Of a stretch of 64,000 nucleotides of DNA, positions 1-9,069 are shown one piece after another. The stretch covers positions 1 through 64,000 of the forward strand of contig JANQSS010000141.1 of NCBI GenBank assembly GCA_028279185.1, in the 5' to 3' direction. The number at the start of each line of letters is the position of its first letter. The first letter of the stretch is position 1. The notes under the pieces are model-generated. The model worked only from the letters and a program-made list of their open reading frames with translations, was not told the DNA's origin and searched no databases. The position numbers and the translations under genes were made by a program. This DNA comes from Saprospiraceae bacterium. Its GTDB lineage: Bacteria > Bacteroidota > Bacteroidia > Chitinophagales > Saprospiraceae.

Positions 1-2010
1 GCTCACATTTGAAATAGTAATACCGAGATTGCCATGTATAGCACTTTCCACCACTGCGGCAAAAAGTCCACCGTCTGAAATATCATGAACGCTTTGGCAA
101 AGATCTTGTTCAATTAGCGTCAGAACTGTTTTTTGGTGCAATAGCTCTTCCGTCAAATCTATGTGCGGGGCAACACTCTTTTCTATATCCAATATTTCTC
201 GAACATATAGCGAACAATTAATGTCGCTCCGACTTTGTCCGATCATCACGATAATATCACCTGTATTTTGAAAATTCATCGTCATCATTTTATCTGCATC
301 AGGCATGAGGCCAATCATTCCTATTGTTGGTGTAGGGTAAACCGGAACAGCGCTATCATCTAGTACTGTTTGGTTGTAGAAGCTTACATTTCCCCCGGTC
401 ACAGGGGTATCAAATTCTCGGCATGCGTCACCCATTCCCTTTAAGGCATGGACAAATTGATAATAAACTTCTTTGTTGTAGGGATTTCCAAAGTTCAAGC
501 AATTGGTAATAGCTAAAGGTTTAGCGCCACTGGCAACTATGTTTCGAGCCGCTTCGCTGACCGCTATCAATCCTCCTTTGTAAGGATCAGCATAAACATA
601 GGTGGAATTGCAATCCACTGTCATAGAAAGACCTTGTTTTGATCCTTTAATTCTTATTACCGCTGAGTCACTGGCTCTTGTATTGGTCAGGGTATTTGTT
701 CTGACCGTGCTATCATACTGATCGTGCACCCATCGCTTAGAAACAATATTTGGTGATTTAAATAACTTTTCCGCGATGTCCACCATATTTCCTGGAATTG
801 AAATTTCATTGATATCCAGGTTTTTTAACTCGGACATGTAGGCAGGTCTTTCGTATTCCCTGGTATATACTGGAGCACCTCCGCCAAGTACCAGGTCATG
901 TGCAGGAACGTCTGCAACCAATTCACCTTTAAAATAAAATTCAAGGCGTCCGGTATTGGTCACTTCTCCAATTCGCTCACATTCCAAATTCCATTTTTCA
1001 AAAACAGCTAACAACTTTTGTTCCTGGCCCTTATGGCAAACGATAAGCATGCGTTCTTGACTTTCTGATAACAATATTTCAAACGGTTGCATATCAGCTT
1101 GTCGTGTTGGAACTTTACTAAGGTCAATTCGCATACCGGCATTTCCTTTGGCAGACATTTCGGATGTGGAACAGGTAATGCCGGCAGCTCCCATGTCTTG
1201 CATGCCTACGATTGCACCGGTAGTTATCGCTTCCAGAGACGCTTCCAATAGAAGTTTTTCCTGAAACGGATCACCGACTTGAACAGCTGGTAAATCGTCA
1301 GCGCTGTCTTCGGTCAAATCGGCCGATGCAAACGTCGCTCCGTGTATCCCATCCTTACCGGTAGCCGATCCGACTATAAAAACCGGGTTACCAGGACCTT
1401 CTGCAATTGCGCTGACTGTTTCTTGACCCGGCTCTAAAATGCCAACAGACATAGCATTGACTAATATATTTTGTTCATAGCAAGGATGAAAGTAGACTTC
1501 ACCTCCAACAGTTGGAACACCAAGGCAGTTTCCATAGTCACCAATGCCGCTCACAACCCCACGCATCAAATGTTTAGTGCGTTTCGTGGAAACGTCGCCA
1601 AATCGCAGTGAATTCAATGCTGCAATTGGGCGTGCACCCATTGTGAAAATATCTCGATGAATACCGCCCACGCCTGTTGCAGCACCCTGATAAGGCTCTA
1701 AAGCAGAAGGATGGTTGTGGGATTCTATCTTAAATGCACAACCTCGACCATTTCCAATATCGACCAGTCCCGCATTTTCTTCACCCGCTTCAACTAAGAG
1801 AGCAGACCCTTCTCTTGGTAGTTGTTTTAAATAGGTTATAGAGTTTTTATAGGAGCAGTGCTCGCTCCACATCACCGAGAAAATGCTTAACTCAGTAAAA
1901 TTGGGTTTACGTCCTAGGATGGCGCAGATCTTGTTGTATTCTTCTGGAAGTAAGCCCAGTTTTTGAGCTGTATCGACAGTTGGAATTACGGACTCAGTGC
2001 TTTGATTCAT
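1..2010 (-). CDS. purL: Phosphoribosylformylglycinamidine synthase, small-type PurL (3' end missing)
   Basis: Purine biosynthesis enzyme converting FGAR, glutamine and ATP to FGAM. The translation from the ATG at 2010 gives 670 residues and is still open at the left edge. Small-type PurL is about 740 residues, so roughly the last 70 are missing. Visible family motifs are WSEHCSYK near residue 50, the substrate-loop stretch [20 protein letters not shown] near 95-115, [29 protein letters not shown] and, in the second half, [14 protein letters not shown]. The short N-terminus without an amidotransferase domain shows that this is the PurL partner of separate PurQ and PurS subunits, which are not in the window. 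The gene is absent from a plain ORF listing only because its stop lies outside. No frameshift was seen. Confidence 0.96.
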   Translation of the reverse strand, partial: MNQSTESVIPTVDTAQKLGLLPEEYNKICAILGRKPNFTELSIFSVMWSEHCSYKNSITYLKQLPREGSALLVEAGEENAGLVDIGNGRGCAFKIESHNHPSALEPYQGAATGVGGIHRDIFTMGARPIAALNSLRFGDVSTKRTKHLMRGVVSGIGDYGNCLGVPTVGGEVYFHPCYEQNILVNAMSVGILEPGQETVSAIAEGPGNPVFIVGSATGKDGIHGATFASADLTEDSADDLPAVQVGDPFQEKLLLEASLEAITTGAIVGMQDMGAAGITCSTSEMSAKGNAGMRIDLSKVPTRQADMQPFEILLSESQERMLIVCHKGQEQKLLAVFEKWNLECERIGEVTNTGRLEFYFKGELVADVPAHDLVLGGGAPVYTREYERPAYMSELKNLDINEISIPGNMVDIAEKLFKSPNIVSKRWVHDQYDSTVRTNTLTNTRASDSAVIRIKGSKQGLSMTVDCNSTYVYADPYKGGLIAVSEAARNIVASGAKPLAITNCLNFGNPYNKEVYYQFVHALKGMGDACREFDTPVTGGNVSFYNQTVLDDSAVPVYPTPTIGMIGLMPDADKMMTMNFQNTGDIIVMIGQSRSDINCSLYVREILDIEKSVAPHIDLTEELLHQKTVLTLIEQDLCQSVHDISDGGLFAAVVESAIHGNLGITISNVS

Positions 2011-2354
2011 TGCGAATTATATATGAGCCGCAAAGATAATTGTTGGTGAGGAGAAAGTACGTGAATAAATGTCTTATACGAAAGGAGCGATCTTGACTGC
2101 AACTTCATGCAAATTCTTGCACAAATGCGATCAAAAAGTAGGCCGAAATGTGAAAAATTTTTGGTTCTGGCGCATGACCGAGATCGCGGGACAAGTTGAG
2201 AAAGAGTGATGGAAAATTATCTTTTTCTAAGTTGTCCACCTTTTGTCCACCTTTATTTCTAGGTATCACAGCGCCATCAAGATATGTTTGTTGTACGATC
2301 GATTCAGCGAATGAATTGGTTAAAATTTTTCAAAAAAGCTAAAATTTTAAAAAA
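2011..2354. other. Intergenic region between purL and the DUF1566 gene
   Basis: These 344 bases separate two divergent genes and hold no convincing ORF or RNA gene. They contain a perfect 11-base tandem duplication (2232-2253) and a TATGTTTG box (2283-2290). The box fits the Bacteroidota -7 consensus TAnnTTTG and points toward the gene at 2355. No TTTG at a normal -33 distance is seen, so the promoter call is weak. The last 30 bases before the start codon are very A/T-rich, typical of leaders in this phylum. Confidence 0.5.
2232..2253. repeat. Tandem 11-bp direct repeat TTGTCCACCTT x2
   Basis: Two perfect copies of TTGTCCACCTT lie head to tail at 2232-2242 and 2243-2253, about one helical turn each. 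They sit 30 bases upstream of the TATGTTTG box of the downstream gene, which suits a regulator-binding site. Each copy resembles a DnaA box (TTATNCACA) imperfectly. Function unknown. Confidence 0.6.
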
Positions 2355-3377
2355 ATGAAACAAGCAAAATTGACCATTGTACTTGTGTTTTTCTTCTGTT
2401 CGCAGTTACGTGCGCAAGGGGACATGGAGGTGGACGGAAAGCTCAAAGTGATGTCCATGGATACCTTAACTTCTTCCTCTCATGTTGTTGTAAAAAAAAC
2501 CGACGGTACACTTGCCCTTGCAAGTAGTAATTTGACGAATGAAGTCGAAGAGCCAATTGCCCTGCCGTTAGATCCTGATTTTTCCAATTATGGGCTGGGT
2601 TATCAATCACCGTTTTATTATAAGCATGAAGAGCGGGTTTATTTGCAAGGGTTGCTTCGAAAGAAAGCGGGTTTTGTGGAAAATACTGATGTGTTGGCAA
2701 CATTACCAGTTGGCTGCCGACCTGATTCGAGAATTATGGTTTTTGGACAGCAGGGCAATGCATCTGTGCGGTTGAATATTGAGCCGGATGGAGAAATATG
2801 GGTAGTGGAAGGGGCATTAACCGGAGCAAACGCAAGTACTTGGATCAGCGTAAGCGGAATTAGTTTTTCTACCAAAGAATACCTCGCAATTGGTGATATC
2901 TACGCTGGTGGATATATATTCTATTTGGCCAACCCTGCTGTGGATTTGGATGGTGATGGTACACCAGATCGCGGACTCGTGGCGGCCCTTCAAGATATTG
3001 ATACTGGTGGCGCGGAATGGGGGTGCTACGGATCAATATTACCAGGCGCAGATAGCGATGAGATCGGTGCAGGATATCAAAACACGATGGACATAATAGT
3101 ATCATGTGCTGCGCCAAATACTGCTGCTAAGCAATGCGCGGACTATATAAGTGGTGGTTATGACGATTGGTTTTTACCCTCACGCAATGAGATATTCGCC
3201 ATGTTTCTTGGAATTGGTGGGTCGACAAATATTGGCCAATTTGCAACAGAACGATATTGGAGCTCGACGGAGTTTAGTGCATTGGACGCCCGCGACTTAT
3301 TTATGCCTGTTACTGGAGCATTTTTAAGACCAAAAAATAATCTTCAACGCGTACGCCCAATTCGAGCGTTTGAATAA
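2355..3377 (+). CDS. Secreted protein with DUF1566-like (Lcl C-terminal) domain
   Basis: A 340-residue protein with a clear signal peptide: a lysine-containing n-region, a hydrophobic core (LTIVLVFFF) and a cleavage site after QLRAQ near residue 21. Residues about 25-60 resemble the start of many Bacteroidota secreted or tail-fibre-like proteins (KLKVMSMDTL... VVKKTDGTLALA). The C-terminal 170 residues fit the DUF1566/Lcl fold: GGYIFYLA, a calcium-loop-like DLDGDGTPDRG, GYDDWFLPSRNEI, RYWSSTE and a final RVRPIRAF. Family members are surface or secreted proteins of mostly unknown, possibly sugar-binding, function. No CHU_C or Por sorting domain is present, so export beyond the outer membrane is not supported. 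A strong hairpin follows the stop codon. The start is the ATG after an A-rich leader. Confidence 0.8.
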   Translation: MKQAKLTIVLVFFFCSQLRAQGDMEVDGKLKVMSMDTLTSSSHVVVKKTDGTLALASSNLTNEVEEPIALPLDPDFSNYGLGYQSPFYYKHEERVYLQGLLRKKAGFVENTDVLATLPVGCRPDSRIMVFGQQGNASVRLNIEPDGEIWVVEGALTGANASTWISVSGISFSTKEYLAIGDIYAGGYIFYLANPAVDLDGDGTPDRGLVAALQDIDTGGAEWGCYGSILPGADSDEIGAGYQNTMDIIVSCAAPNTAAKQCADYISGGYDDWFLPSRNEIFAMFLGIGGSTNIGQFATERYWSSTEFSALDARDLFMPVTGAFLRPKNNLQRVRPIRAFE

Positions 3378-3388
3378 TTGGCGTGGAT

Positions 3389-3425
3389 GAAGTCCGCGCT
3401 TTTAATTAAGAGTGCGGACTTCTTT
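3389..3425 (+). terminator. Intrinsic terminator after the DUF1566 gene
   Basis: A 12-bp stem (3389-3400 with 3411-3422, one G-T pair) encloses a 10-base loop and is followed by TTTCT. It begins 12 bases after the stop at 3377. Its presence argues that the LytTR gene begins downstream of it, at 3475. Confidence 0.8.
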
Positions 3426-3474
3426 CTCGTTAATTCAAGTACATTTTCAATTAAGAATTTTATTTCACTTTACT

Positions 3475-3975
3475 ATGATCGTAGATATAAAAAATTCCAT
3501 CTGCATGCCACATGTTGTGCATGTCAATGAAAAGCTGAAATTGCAACGGCGTGCGCTAGTATTGCAAGCGAAGGTCCGGAGATTGGAAAGGGAGTTGAAT
3601 AATTATAAAAAAAATGTAAAAAGAAATTTAACCGTCGACATTTACGTTAACGGTAGCTATAAACGAATTAGCTCGTCCGATATTATTTTTCTAAGAGCTG
3701 CCGGAAATTACACATATTTATATTGTAGAAGTAATGGAAGCATTAATCGATATATTATTTCTCGTTCGTTGAGTCAAGTCATCTGTGCATACAATCTGAC
3801 CCATTTTATAAAATGCCATCAATCGTATGTCGTAAATAGAAATTTTATCATAGGATACGTAAAAAATAAGGGTCTCAAAATCCACCTTGCGTATGACTTC
3901 AAAATTCCGGTTTCTCGACGAAACAAAACGCAAGTAATTGGCATGCTATTAGGACACGATAAGGAATTTGACTAA
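3475..3975 (+). CDS. LytTR DNA-binding domain protein without a receiver domain
   Basis: A 166-residue transcription factor. Residues about 15-50 form a basic, probably coiled-coil helix (KLKLQRRALVLQAK...LERELNNYKK). Residues about 55-160 are a LytTR domain: IYVNGSYKRISSSDIIFLRAAGNYTYLY, the typical RSLSQVI segment, FIKCHQSYVVNRNFI and VSRRNKTQVI. LytTR domains bind direct repeats through beta-strand edges and usually follow a response-regulator receiver. Here there is no receiver, so any signal must reach it another way. The start at 3475 is chosen because the longer frame from 3412 would begin inside the terminator of the previous gene. Its position after a secreted protein is common in this phylum, but no regulatory link is proven. 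Confidence 0.85.
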   Translation: MIVDIKNSICMPHVVHVNEKLKLQRRALVLQAKVRRLERELNNYKKNVKRNLTVDIYVNGSYKRISSSDIIFLRAAGNYTYLYCRSNGSINRYIISRSLSQVICAYNLTHFIKCHQSYVVNRNFIIGYVKNKGLKIHLAYDFKIPVSRRNKTQVIGMLLGHDKEFD

Positions 3976-4137
3976 TCCACACCAATTAAATCACAACGAG
4001 TTAGATTGAAAATCGAAGGTGCGCATGTCGAATAGGAGTTAGTTCGTATTTTCAAGGCCTACGATATCTATCAACTTGTATGCTTCCTATGTAAAGTAAA
4101 ATCATCCGGAGCTATTTTGATGTAACTGTAATTATTT

Positions 4138-5985
4138 ATGAGAAGGAAAAGGCTATTTATTAAATGGCTTACTGTGATAAGCACGGTAGCTATAATGTGT
4201 TCACAAGCATTATCACAACAAGTCCAAACATCATTGGTGGGTGAGATTCGAAGCATGTATAAATCAGGTATACGTACTCGACCTGCTTCCAGTATTTCCG
4301 TTGTCAAAGAAAAACTTGCTTATGCAAGAAAGGTACAAGATCACCAAGCCGTTTATGAAGCATTTAACATGCTTTTTTGGGCCTATTCGATATTAGGTAA
4401 GACGGATTTGGAGAAACAATATCTGGACAGCATGTCATTGCAAGTCGATAAATATGGATTGGACCACGCAAAGATTCATGTATTAAATGCGAAAGAGCGC
4501 TATTTCTTTGATATCCATGACCAAGAGGCGAGAATTAATACGTTAAAATCATATGTACGATTGGCGCAGGAGCAAAAAGACACTGTAAAAATCGGGAGGG
4601 GATTGGCTCTTCAAGGTGATGCGTACCGGAGTATGGGACAATATGATGCCGCAATTGGTTACATGGGTCGCGCATACGATTTGTTTCATGCAATCAATTC
4701 CAAAAGAGGATTAGCCCAGGTCGCCGGACAATTGGCTATTTATTATTCACGAAAAGGGGAGTATGAAAAAAGTATTGAAGAAGGGCATAAAAAAATCGAA
4801 TTAGCTACTCAATTGGAAGATACCTTGGCCCTCATCGCCGGACTGTCAAACCTTGCAGCTGCTTATGCACTTAAAGGAAACTTAGCAGATGTAAAAAATA
4901 TACATCATCGAAGAAATAAAATTATTGACAAAACGGAATACCCACAATCGAAAAAATATTCTATCAATCTGGCTATAACCTTCATTAAACAAGGGTGGTA
5001 TGATGAGGCGTTGAAGGAATTGCGGGCCATTGAGGAGTTTTACCTAGAAGGAAAAGATGAGAAAAATTTAGCCTTAGTCAATCATTGGAAGGCTATTGTA
5101 TACAGAGGAAAAGATGACTACAAAGGCTCCGCGTATTATTCTAAAATTGCTTTCGAGATAAGCCAAAGGATCGAATTTCCAAAGTTAAGCGAACTTTCAG
5201 CTTATACATTATACCAAACGTACCATTGGCGAGGTAGAGATACTGAGGCAATTAAATGGCTGGTAACGTCACAAAATATTAAGGAAACAATATTCCGAGA
5301 GAAGAAGAAAGAGGAAGTACTCCGGTTGGAGACGAAGTTTGAATCGAAACGTAAACAGCACGAAATAGAATTATTGAAAGCAAATGCGGAAATCGAACGG
5401 CTTAAGAGAAATAGATTGATGCTGTCCCTTGCGCTTAGCGTAACTCTTGGCTTGGTCCTACTTTATGCACAATATCAACGCTATAAAAAAAGAAAGCGTG
5501 AACAGGAAAATCAATTGAAGATATCAGAACTTGAACGAGGTCAGTTGACACAACAATTAGAATTTAAACAGCGCGAGCTAACAACCCATCTTTTGTTTAT
5601 TGCTCAAAAAAATGAACTACTTCAAGGAATTTCGAATAAGCTGGATACCATCATTGATTCGGATTCATCGATCGTAACTCAATTGACTAAGCTTGGAAGA
5701 CACGTTCGCGCTAATTTAAGTTCGATAGATTCCTGGGATCAATTTGTACATGCGTTTAAAAACATCCATAAAAATTTTGTGCGCACGATGGTTGATGACT
5801 ATGGGTTAAATGCAAATGAAATTCGACTGGTATCACTCATAAAAATGAATTTTAGCAATAAAGAGGTTGCGTACTTACTGAATGTTTCAAGTGAAGGAAT
5901 AAAAAAAGCGCGATATCGACTGAGAAAAAAGCTCAACATGTCGACTGGTGAATCATTGGAAGAACTGATTCTGAGCATCGATTAG
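4138..5985 (+). CDS. TPR-repeat membrane regulator with C-terminal LuxR-like helix-turn-helix
   Basis: A 615-residue protein with the architecture typical of Bacteroidota one-component regulators: an N-terminal signal/anchor (about 1-27, ending SQALSQQ), a periplasmic TPR array (about 30-390, with helices such as GRGLALQGDAYRSMGQYDAAIGY), a coiled coil rich in E/K/R, one transmembrane helix near 425-445 (LMLSLALSVTLGLVLLYA), a second cytoplasmic coiled coil, and a C-terminal HTH near 558-610 (LNANEIRLVSLIKMNFSNKE then VSSEGIKKARYRLRKKL). The HTH has the spacing of LuxR/sigma region-4 type domains. Sensing in the periplasm and DNA binding at the membrane is inferred from this layout. It follows the LytTR gene with a 162-base gap and so probably has its own promoter. 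Target genes are unknown. Confidence 0.85.
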   Translation: MRRKRLFIKWLTVISTVAIMCSQALSQQVQTSLVGEIRSMYKSGIRTRPASSISVVKEKLAYARKVQDHQAVYEAFNMLFWAYSILGKTDLEKQYLDSMSLQVDKYGLDHAKIHVLNAKERYFFDIHDQEARINTLKSYVRLAQEQKDTVKIGRGLALQGDAYRSMGQYDAAIGYMGRAYDLFHAINSKRGLAQVAGQLAIYYSRKGEYEKSIEEGHKKIELATQLEDTLALIAGLSNLAAAYALKGNLADVKNIHHRRNKIIDKTEYPQSKKYSINLAITFIKQGWYDEALKELRAIEEFYLEGKDEKNLALVNHWKAIVYRGKDDYKGSAYYSKIAFEISQRIEFPKLSELSAYTLYQTYHWRGRDTEAIKWLVTSQNIKETIFREKKKEEVLRLETKFESKRKQHEIELLKANAEIERLKRNRLMLSLALSVTLGLVLLYAQYQRYKKRKREQENQLKISELERGQLTQQLEFKQRELTTHLLFIAQKNELLQGISNKLDTIIDSDSSIVTQLTKLGRHVRANLSSIDSWDQFVHAFKNIHKNFVRTMVDDYGLNANEIRLVSLIKMNFSNKEVAYLLNVSSEGIKKARYRLRKKLNMSTGESLEELILSID

Positions 5986-6050
5986 TCTTGTCTTAGCACT
6001 TAGCTAAATGTTCTGATTAAAAGTTGCACCGTTGTATGTAATTATTCCAC

Positions 6051-7640
6051 TCAAACCAGGTCATTTACCTGCGCCATCACGTGATATCGAGGGTCGTCTA
6101 TACTTTTTTCGATGGCATTTGCCAAAGTGGGCGAGGCTTTTTTCATTAAGTATTGGCATTCTTCGCTAAGGTGACGAATGCGAACGTGCTTACCCACGGC
6201 GTGATATTTTTCGACGAGCTGAAATAGGGCTTCAAGGGCGGAGTGGTCACTCACTCTCGACTCTATAAAATCAATAATGACTTTATCCGGGTCGTCATTA
6301 ACACTGAACTTACTCTTAAAAGCTTGAATACTACCAAAGAATAATGGACCCCATATTTCGTATACTTTTGTGCCATCCTCCAGATAGTGTTTCCTAGCTC
6401 GGATACGTTTTGCATTTTCCCACGCAAAAACCAAAGCACTGATAATAATCCCGGCGACGACCGCGATGGCCAAATCAAAGAGAACTGTCAAGACGGATAC
6501 ACTGACTAAGACAAGTGCATCACTCAAGGGAATTTTATGTAAAATTCTAAAACTACTCCAAGCAAATGTTCCAATAACAACCATAAACATAACGCCTACG
6601 AGAGCGGCAATTGGAATCTGCTCAATCAGGTTTGAAGCGAACAAAATGAAAAAGAGGAGCGCTATTGCAGCTACAATACCAGAAACTCTTGTGCGGCCAC
6701 CTGATTTTATATTAATAATTGATTGGCCGATCATAGCACACCCGCCCATACCGCCAAAAAGTCCGGTGATAATATTCGCACCTCCCTGGGCAATGCATTC
6801 ACGGTTTGAGTGACCTCTGGTCTCGGTTAATTCGTCTATGAGATTTAAGGTCATGAGTGATTCTATTAAACCTATGGCGGCCAAAATGATAGCATATGGA
6901 CCAATGAATTTTAGTGTCTCAATGCTGAGGGGTACTTTATTAAAAATATCGAATTGAAATTTAGGTAGCCCCCCTTTCAATCCGGTGCCCCCACCATCTT
7001 TTATGAAGCTACCTACTGTCGTTACATCCAGCTTGCCGACAATAATGATCGCCGAAACTACCGCGATGGCAATTAGGGCCTCTGGTAATTTTTTGTTGAT
7101 CATTGGAAGGAAATGCATTATGGCCATGGTAAGAGCTACAAAACCTGCCATGATCAATAAAGAGTAACCTTGAAGCCACTGACTTTGTCCATTTACCTGT
7201 TCTTTGAACATACCCAACTGTGAAAGAAAAATGACGATGGCAAGGCCATTGACGAATCCCATCATGACCGGGTGAGGAATAAGCCGAACAAATTTTCCGA
7301 GCTTAAGGAAGCCCACAGCCGCTTGGATAATGCCCATTAGGATAACTGTTGCGAATAGATAATAAAGCCCGAGGTCTTCTCCTGAAGCGCCCATACTATT
7401 TCCCTCGGCGACTAAGCTTACCATAACTACGGCCAAAGCACCGGTTGCTCCGCTGATCATACCAGGTCGACCGCCGAAAATTGATGTAATCAAACCTATT
7501 ATGAAAGCTGCATGCAAACCAACCATCGGATCAACACCGGCAACAAACGCGAAGGCAACGGCTTCCGGCACAAGTGCAAGGGCTACGGTGAGCCCACTTA
7601 ATATATCATTATTTGCGCGCTTTCTTATAAAGTCCACCAT
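6051..7640 (-). CDS. SulP family anion transporter with STAS domain
   Basis: A 529-residue inner-membrane SLC26/SulP transporter. The membrane part (about 1-410) shows the family start (GLTVALALVPEAVAFAFVAG), the GLITSIFGGRPGMISGATGA signature, and NIITGLFGGMGGCAMIGQS in the second inverted repeat. A cytoplasmic STAS domain follows at about 430-510 (YEIWGPLFFGS, VIIDFIESRVSDHSALEAL). SulP proteins move sulfate, bicarbonate, dicarboxylates or other anions, and the substrate cannot be decided here. The ESRVSDHSALEAL segment is the type seen in the bicarbonate-like bacterial clade, but this is only resemblance. It is a single-gene unit, convergent with the gene ending at 5985. Confidence 0.9.
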   Translation of the reverse strand: MVDFIRKRANNDILSGLTVALALVPEAVAFAFVAGVDPMVGLHAAFIIGLITSIFGGRPGMISGATGALAVVMVSLVAEGNSMGASGEDLGLYYLFATVILMGIIQAAVGFLKLGKFVRLIPHPVMMGFVNGLAIVIFLSQLGMFKEQVNGQSQWLQGYSLLIMAGFVALTMAIMHFLPMINKKLPEALIAIAVVSAIIIVGKLDVTTVGSFIKDGGGTGLKGGLPKFQFDIFNKVPLSIETLKFIGPYAIILAAIGLIESLMTLNLIDELTETRGHSNRECIAQGGANIITGLFGGMGGCAMIGQSIINIKSGGRTRVSGIVAAIALLFFILFASNLIEQIPIAALVGVMFMVVIGTFAWSSFRILHKIPLSDALVLVSVSVLTVLFDLAIAVVAGIIISALVFAWENAKRIRARKHYLEDGTKVYEIWGPLFFGSIQAFKSKFSVNDDPDKVIIDFIESRVSDHSALEALFQLVEKYHAVGKHVRIRHLSEECQYLMKKASPTLANAIEKSIDDPRYHVMAQVNDLV

Positions 7641-7946
7641 AATATTTAATTCAGAAAGACCAATTGGTTAACTGCCTTCCAATATGAAAAAGGGCGCAAA
7701 TGTAAGGTAATTATGTGTGGTTATAAGGTGGCTGTGAAAGACTATATGCTCACTTGCGTGTTCGAATGAAATGAAGAGGATTGTCCATTTTTACCCCTTC
7801 ACAGTTTATAGATTCCAAGCTGATGGAAACACTTTGAGGACTAGAGTTCAGACTATGAATAATCAAAAAATGTAAAAAAACTGATTCGATGTGGGTATAT
7901 TTTACGTGTTCGCGACACTTACAATTGGACTTAAAGTGTCATTACT
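7641..7946. other. Intergenic region between sulP-type gene and REP-transposase-like gene
   Basis: 306 bases between divergent genes. On the minus strand, TACATTTG at 7704-7697 fits the Bacteroidota -7 box and would serve the SulP gene with a leader of about 50 bases; no good -33 box is visible. On the right, an inverted repeat at 7914-7940 precedes the next start codon. No small ORF or RNA was recognised. Confidence 0.45.
7914..7940. repeat. Inverted repeat directly upstream of the REP-transposase-like gene
   Basis: GACACTT (7914-7920) and AAGTGTC (7934-7940) can pair around a 13-base loop, ending 6 bases before the ATG at 7947. The left arm can alternatively pair with GTGTTCGC just upstream, so two structures compete. 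It could affect translation or be a binding site. A link to the transposase-like product is speculative, and I saw no second copy downstream. Confidence 0.5.
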
Positions 7947-8618
7947 ATGCGAAAAATAAAAAAGATGCAGGCGGATCATGTGTATTTAATCCGCGGTGCC
8001 AGCGTCTCAAACTCGCCATTTTTCGAGACGGAGGACGATTGTAAATATTTTCTCAAACTTGCTGACGAACACCTGGAGCCGTATTTGAAGATCAACAACT
8101 TCCAAAATAATCGTGATGGTTGGCTCATGATCATTTCCACAAATTCGTCAGACGCGATAAAGAAAGCCTATAAATTGCGGAGGTCGCATTCGAAGAAATG
8201 TAAAAAGGTGCATGAGCATAAAGAAATTTGGAGAATGCTATCAGATCAGGTCAGAATACTTCTGAGCACGTATGTGAAAGGCGCGAATGCTCGGTCTGGC
8301 CGTTCTGGAGGCAAGGTTAAATCCAACTACGAGCGATTTGTATTTGAATCTACCGAGGAAGTGTTAGAAATGAAAGAGAAGATGGAGTCAGAGCGGGTGA
8401 CTCTTGGGCAACGACTGAAGCGATATAGGCCCTCGAAAAAAATGCACTCGCTTAAAAAGCGATCATTGCGATCGAGTATTTATATGAGCTGTGCGCAATT
8501 GGGGAGGCCGGAGAAAATTGTGGAGTTGGGTCTGAAATGCTTGTGCATGGCTCTCTTTTTAACTGATGTCCTACGTCAATTGACTCAAGCCACTCTGTTG
8601 TACCATTTTCCCACTTGA
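7947..8618 (+). CDS. REP-associated (Y1/IS200-like) transposase-related protein, catalytic motif not seen
   Basis: A 223-residue protein. Its outline follows the REP-associated tyrosine transposase family: an opening like VYLIRGASVSNSPFFETEDD, a helix EHLEPYLKINNF, then IWRMLSDQVRILLSTYVKGANARSGRSGGKV, which resembles the 'SYTKAYNKRYNRKGSLF' region, followed by FESTEEVLEMKEKMES. The metal-binding HUH motif expected in the 'MPNHVHLL' strand is replaced by WLMIISTNSSDA, so I see no catalytic histidine pair. The basic C-terminal part (about 145-223) ends in LGLKCLCMALFLTDVLRQL. It may be a non-catalytic DNA-binding descendant rather than an active transposase. An unrelated family cannot be excluded. 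An inverted repeat sits just upstream. Confidence 0.5.
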   Translation: MRKIKKMQADHVYLIRGASVSNSPFFETEDDCKYFLKLADEHLEPYLKINNFQNNRDGWLMIISTNSSDAIKKAYKLRRSHSKKCKKVHEHKEIWRMLSDQVRILLSTYVKGANARSGRSGGKVKSNYERFVFESTEEVLEMKEKMESERVTLGQRLKRYRPSKKMHSLKKRSLRSSIYMSCAQLGRPEKIVELGLKCLCMALFLTDVLRQLTQATLLYHFPT

Positions 8619-9069
8619 TCCTTGCAAAATCGCATTTCTCATACCCGTAAGGATGAAATTTTTCCTTTTATATGAAAAATGGTTTAGCAAAAAGGATGCG
8701 CCATGTTACCTTCTAATAAATCGTACGATTTTATCAACAACTCCTTTAGAGAATTTCGAGTTTATAAAATTGAATTTAGCGGCGCATTATAATTATTGTA
8801 GAGAGCATGTGCCATCTAATCCGGAGCTCCTAGTATTAGATTTTTGTTCAGATTATTTGTGAAACATAATTACTCGAACTGAAGAGCTGAAATTAAAGTG
8901 AAACGCAAAATAGATGCATAAACAAATCTACCACAAAGGAAATTTTATGCCAAATAACATTTATGCGTATTATTGCAAGGATCGAGTTGGTTACCGATTT
9001 TCTGTTAGTAAATCAAATCCATAAGTCAAATGCCGTAACACTGAAATCGACAGAAAACAATAGCCCATC
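8619..9069. other. Largely non-coding AT-rich region
   Basis: About 450 bases between the transposase-related gene and the convergent end of the ABC-F gene. Apart from one short doubtful ORF (8653-8862) I see no gene, tRNA, strong hairpin or repeat. It could contain relics of a mobile element, but nothing recognisable remains. Confidence 0.4.
8653..8862 (+). CDS. Doubtful 69-residue ORF
   Basis: An ATG ORF of 69 codons preceded by GTAAGG next to the start. The product (starting MKFFLLYEKWFSKKD) has no motif I recognise, no signal peptide and two cysteines. It lies 34 bases after the transposase-related gene on the same strand. Its length is within chance expectation for AT-rich DNA. Confidence 0.2.
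   Translation: MKFFLLYEKWFSKKDAPCYLLINRTILSTTPLENFEFIKLNLAAHYNYCREHVPSNPELLVLDFCSDYL

Noticed and set aside
2232-2253. DnaA boxes and a replication origin
   Set aside because: Each copy matches the DnaA box only partly, and there is no cluster, AT-rich unwinding region typical of oriC, or dnaA/dnaN gene nearby.
6466-6813. Plus-strand ORF of 115 codons within the SulP gene
   Set aside because: It is a shadow of a long, clearly conserved transporter gene on the other strand.
8653-8862. Remnant of an insertion sequence
   Set aside because: No terminal inverted repeats, target duplication or transposase fragment other than the preceding intact gene could be found.
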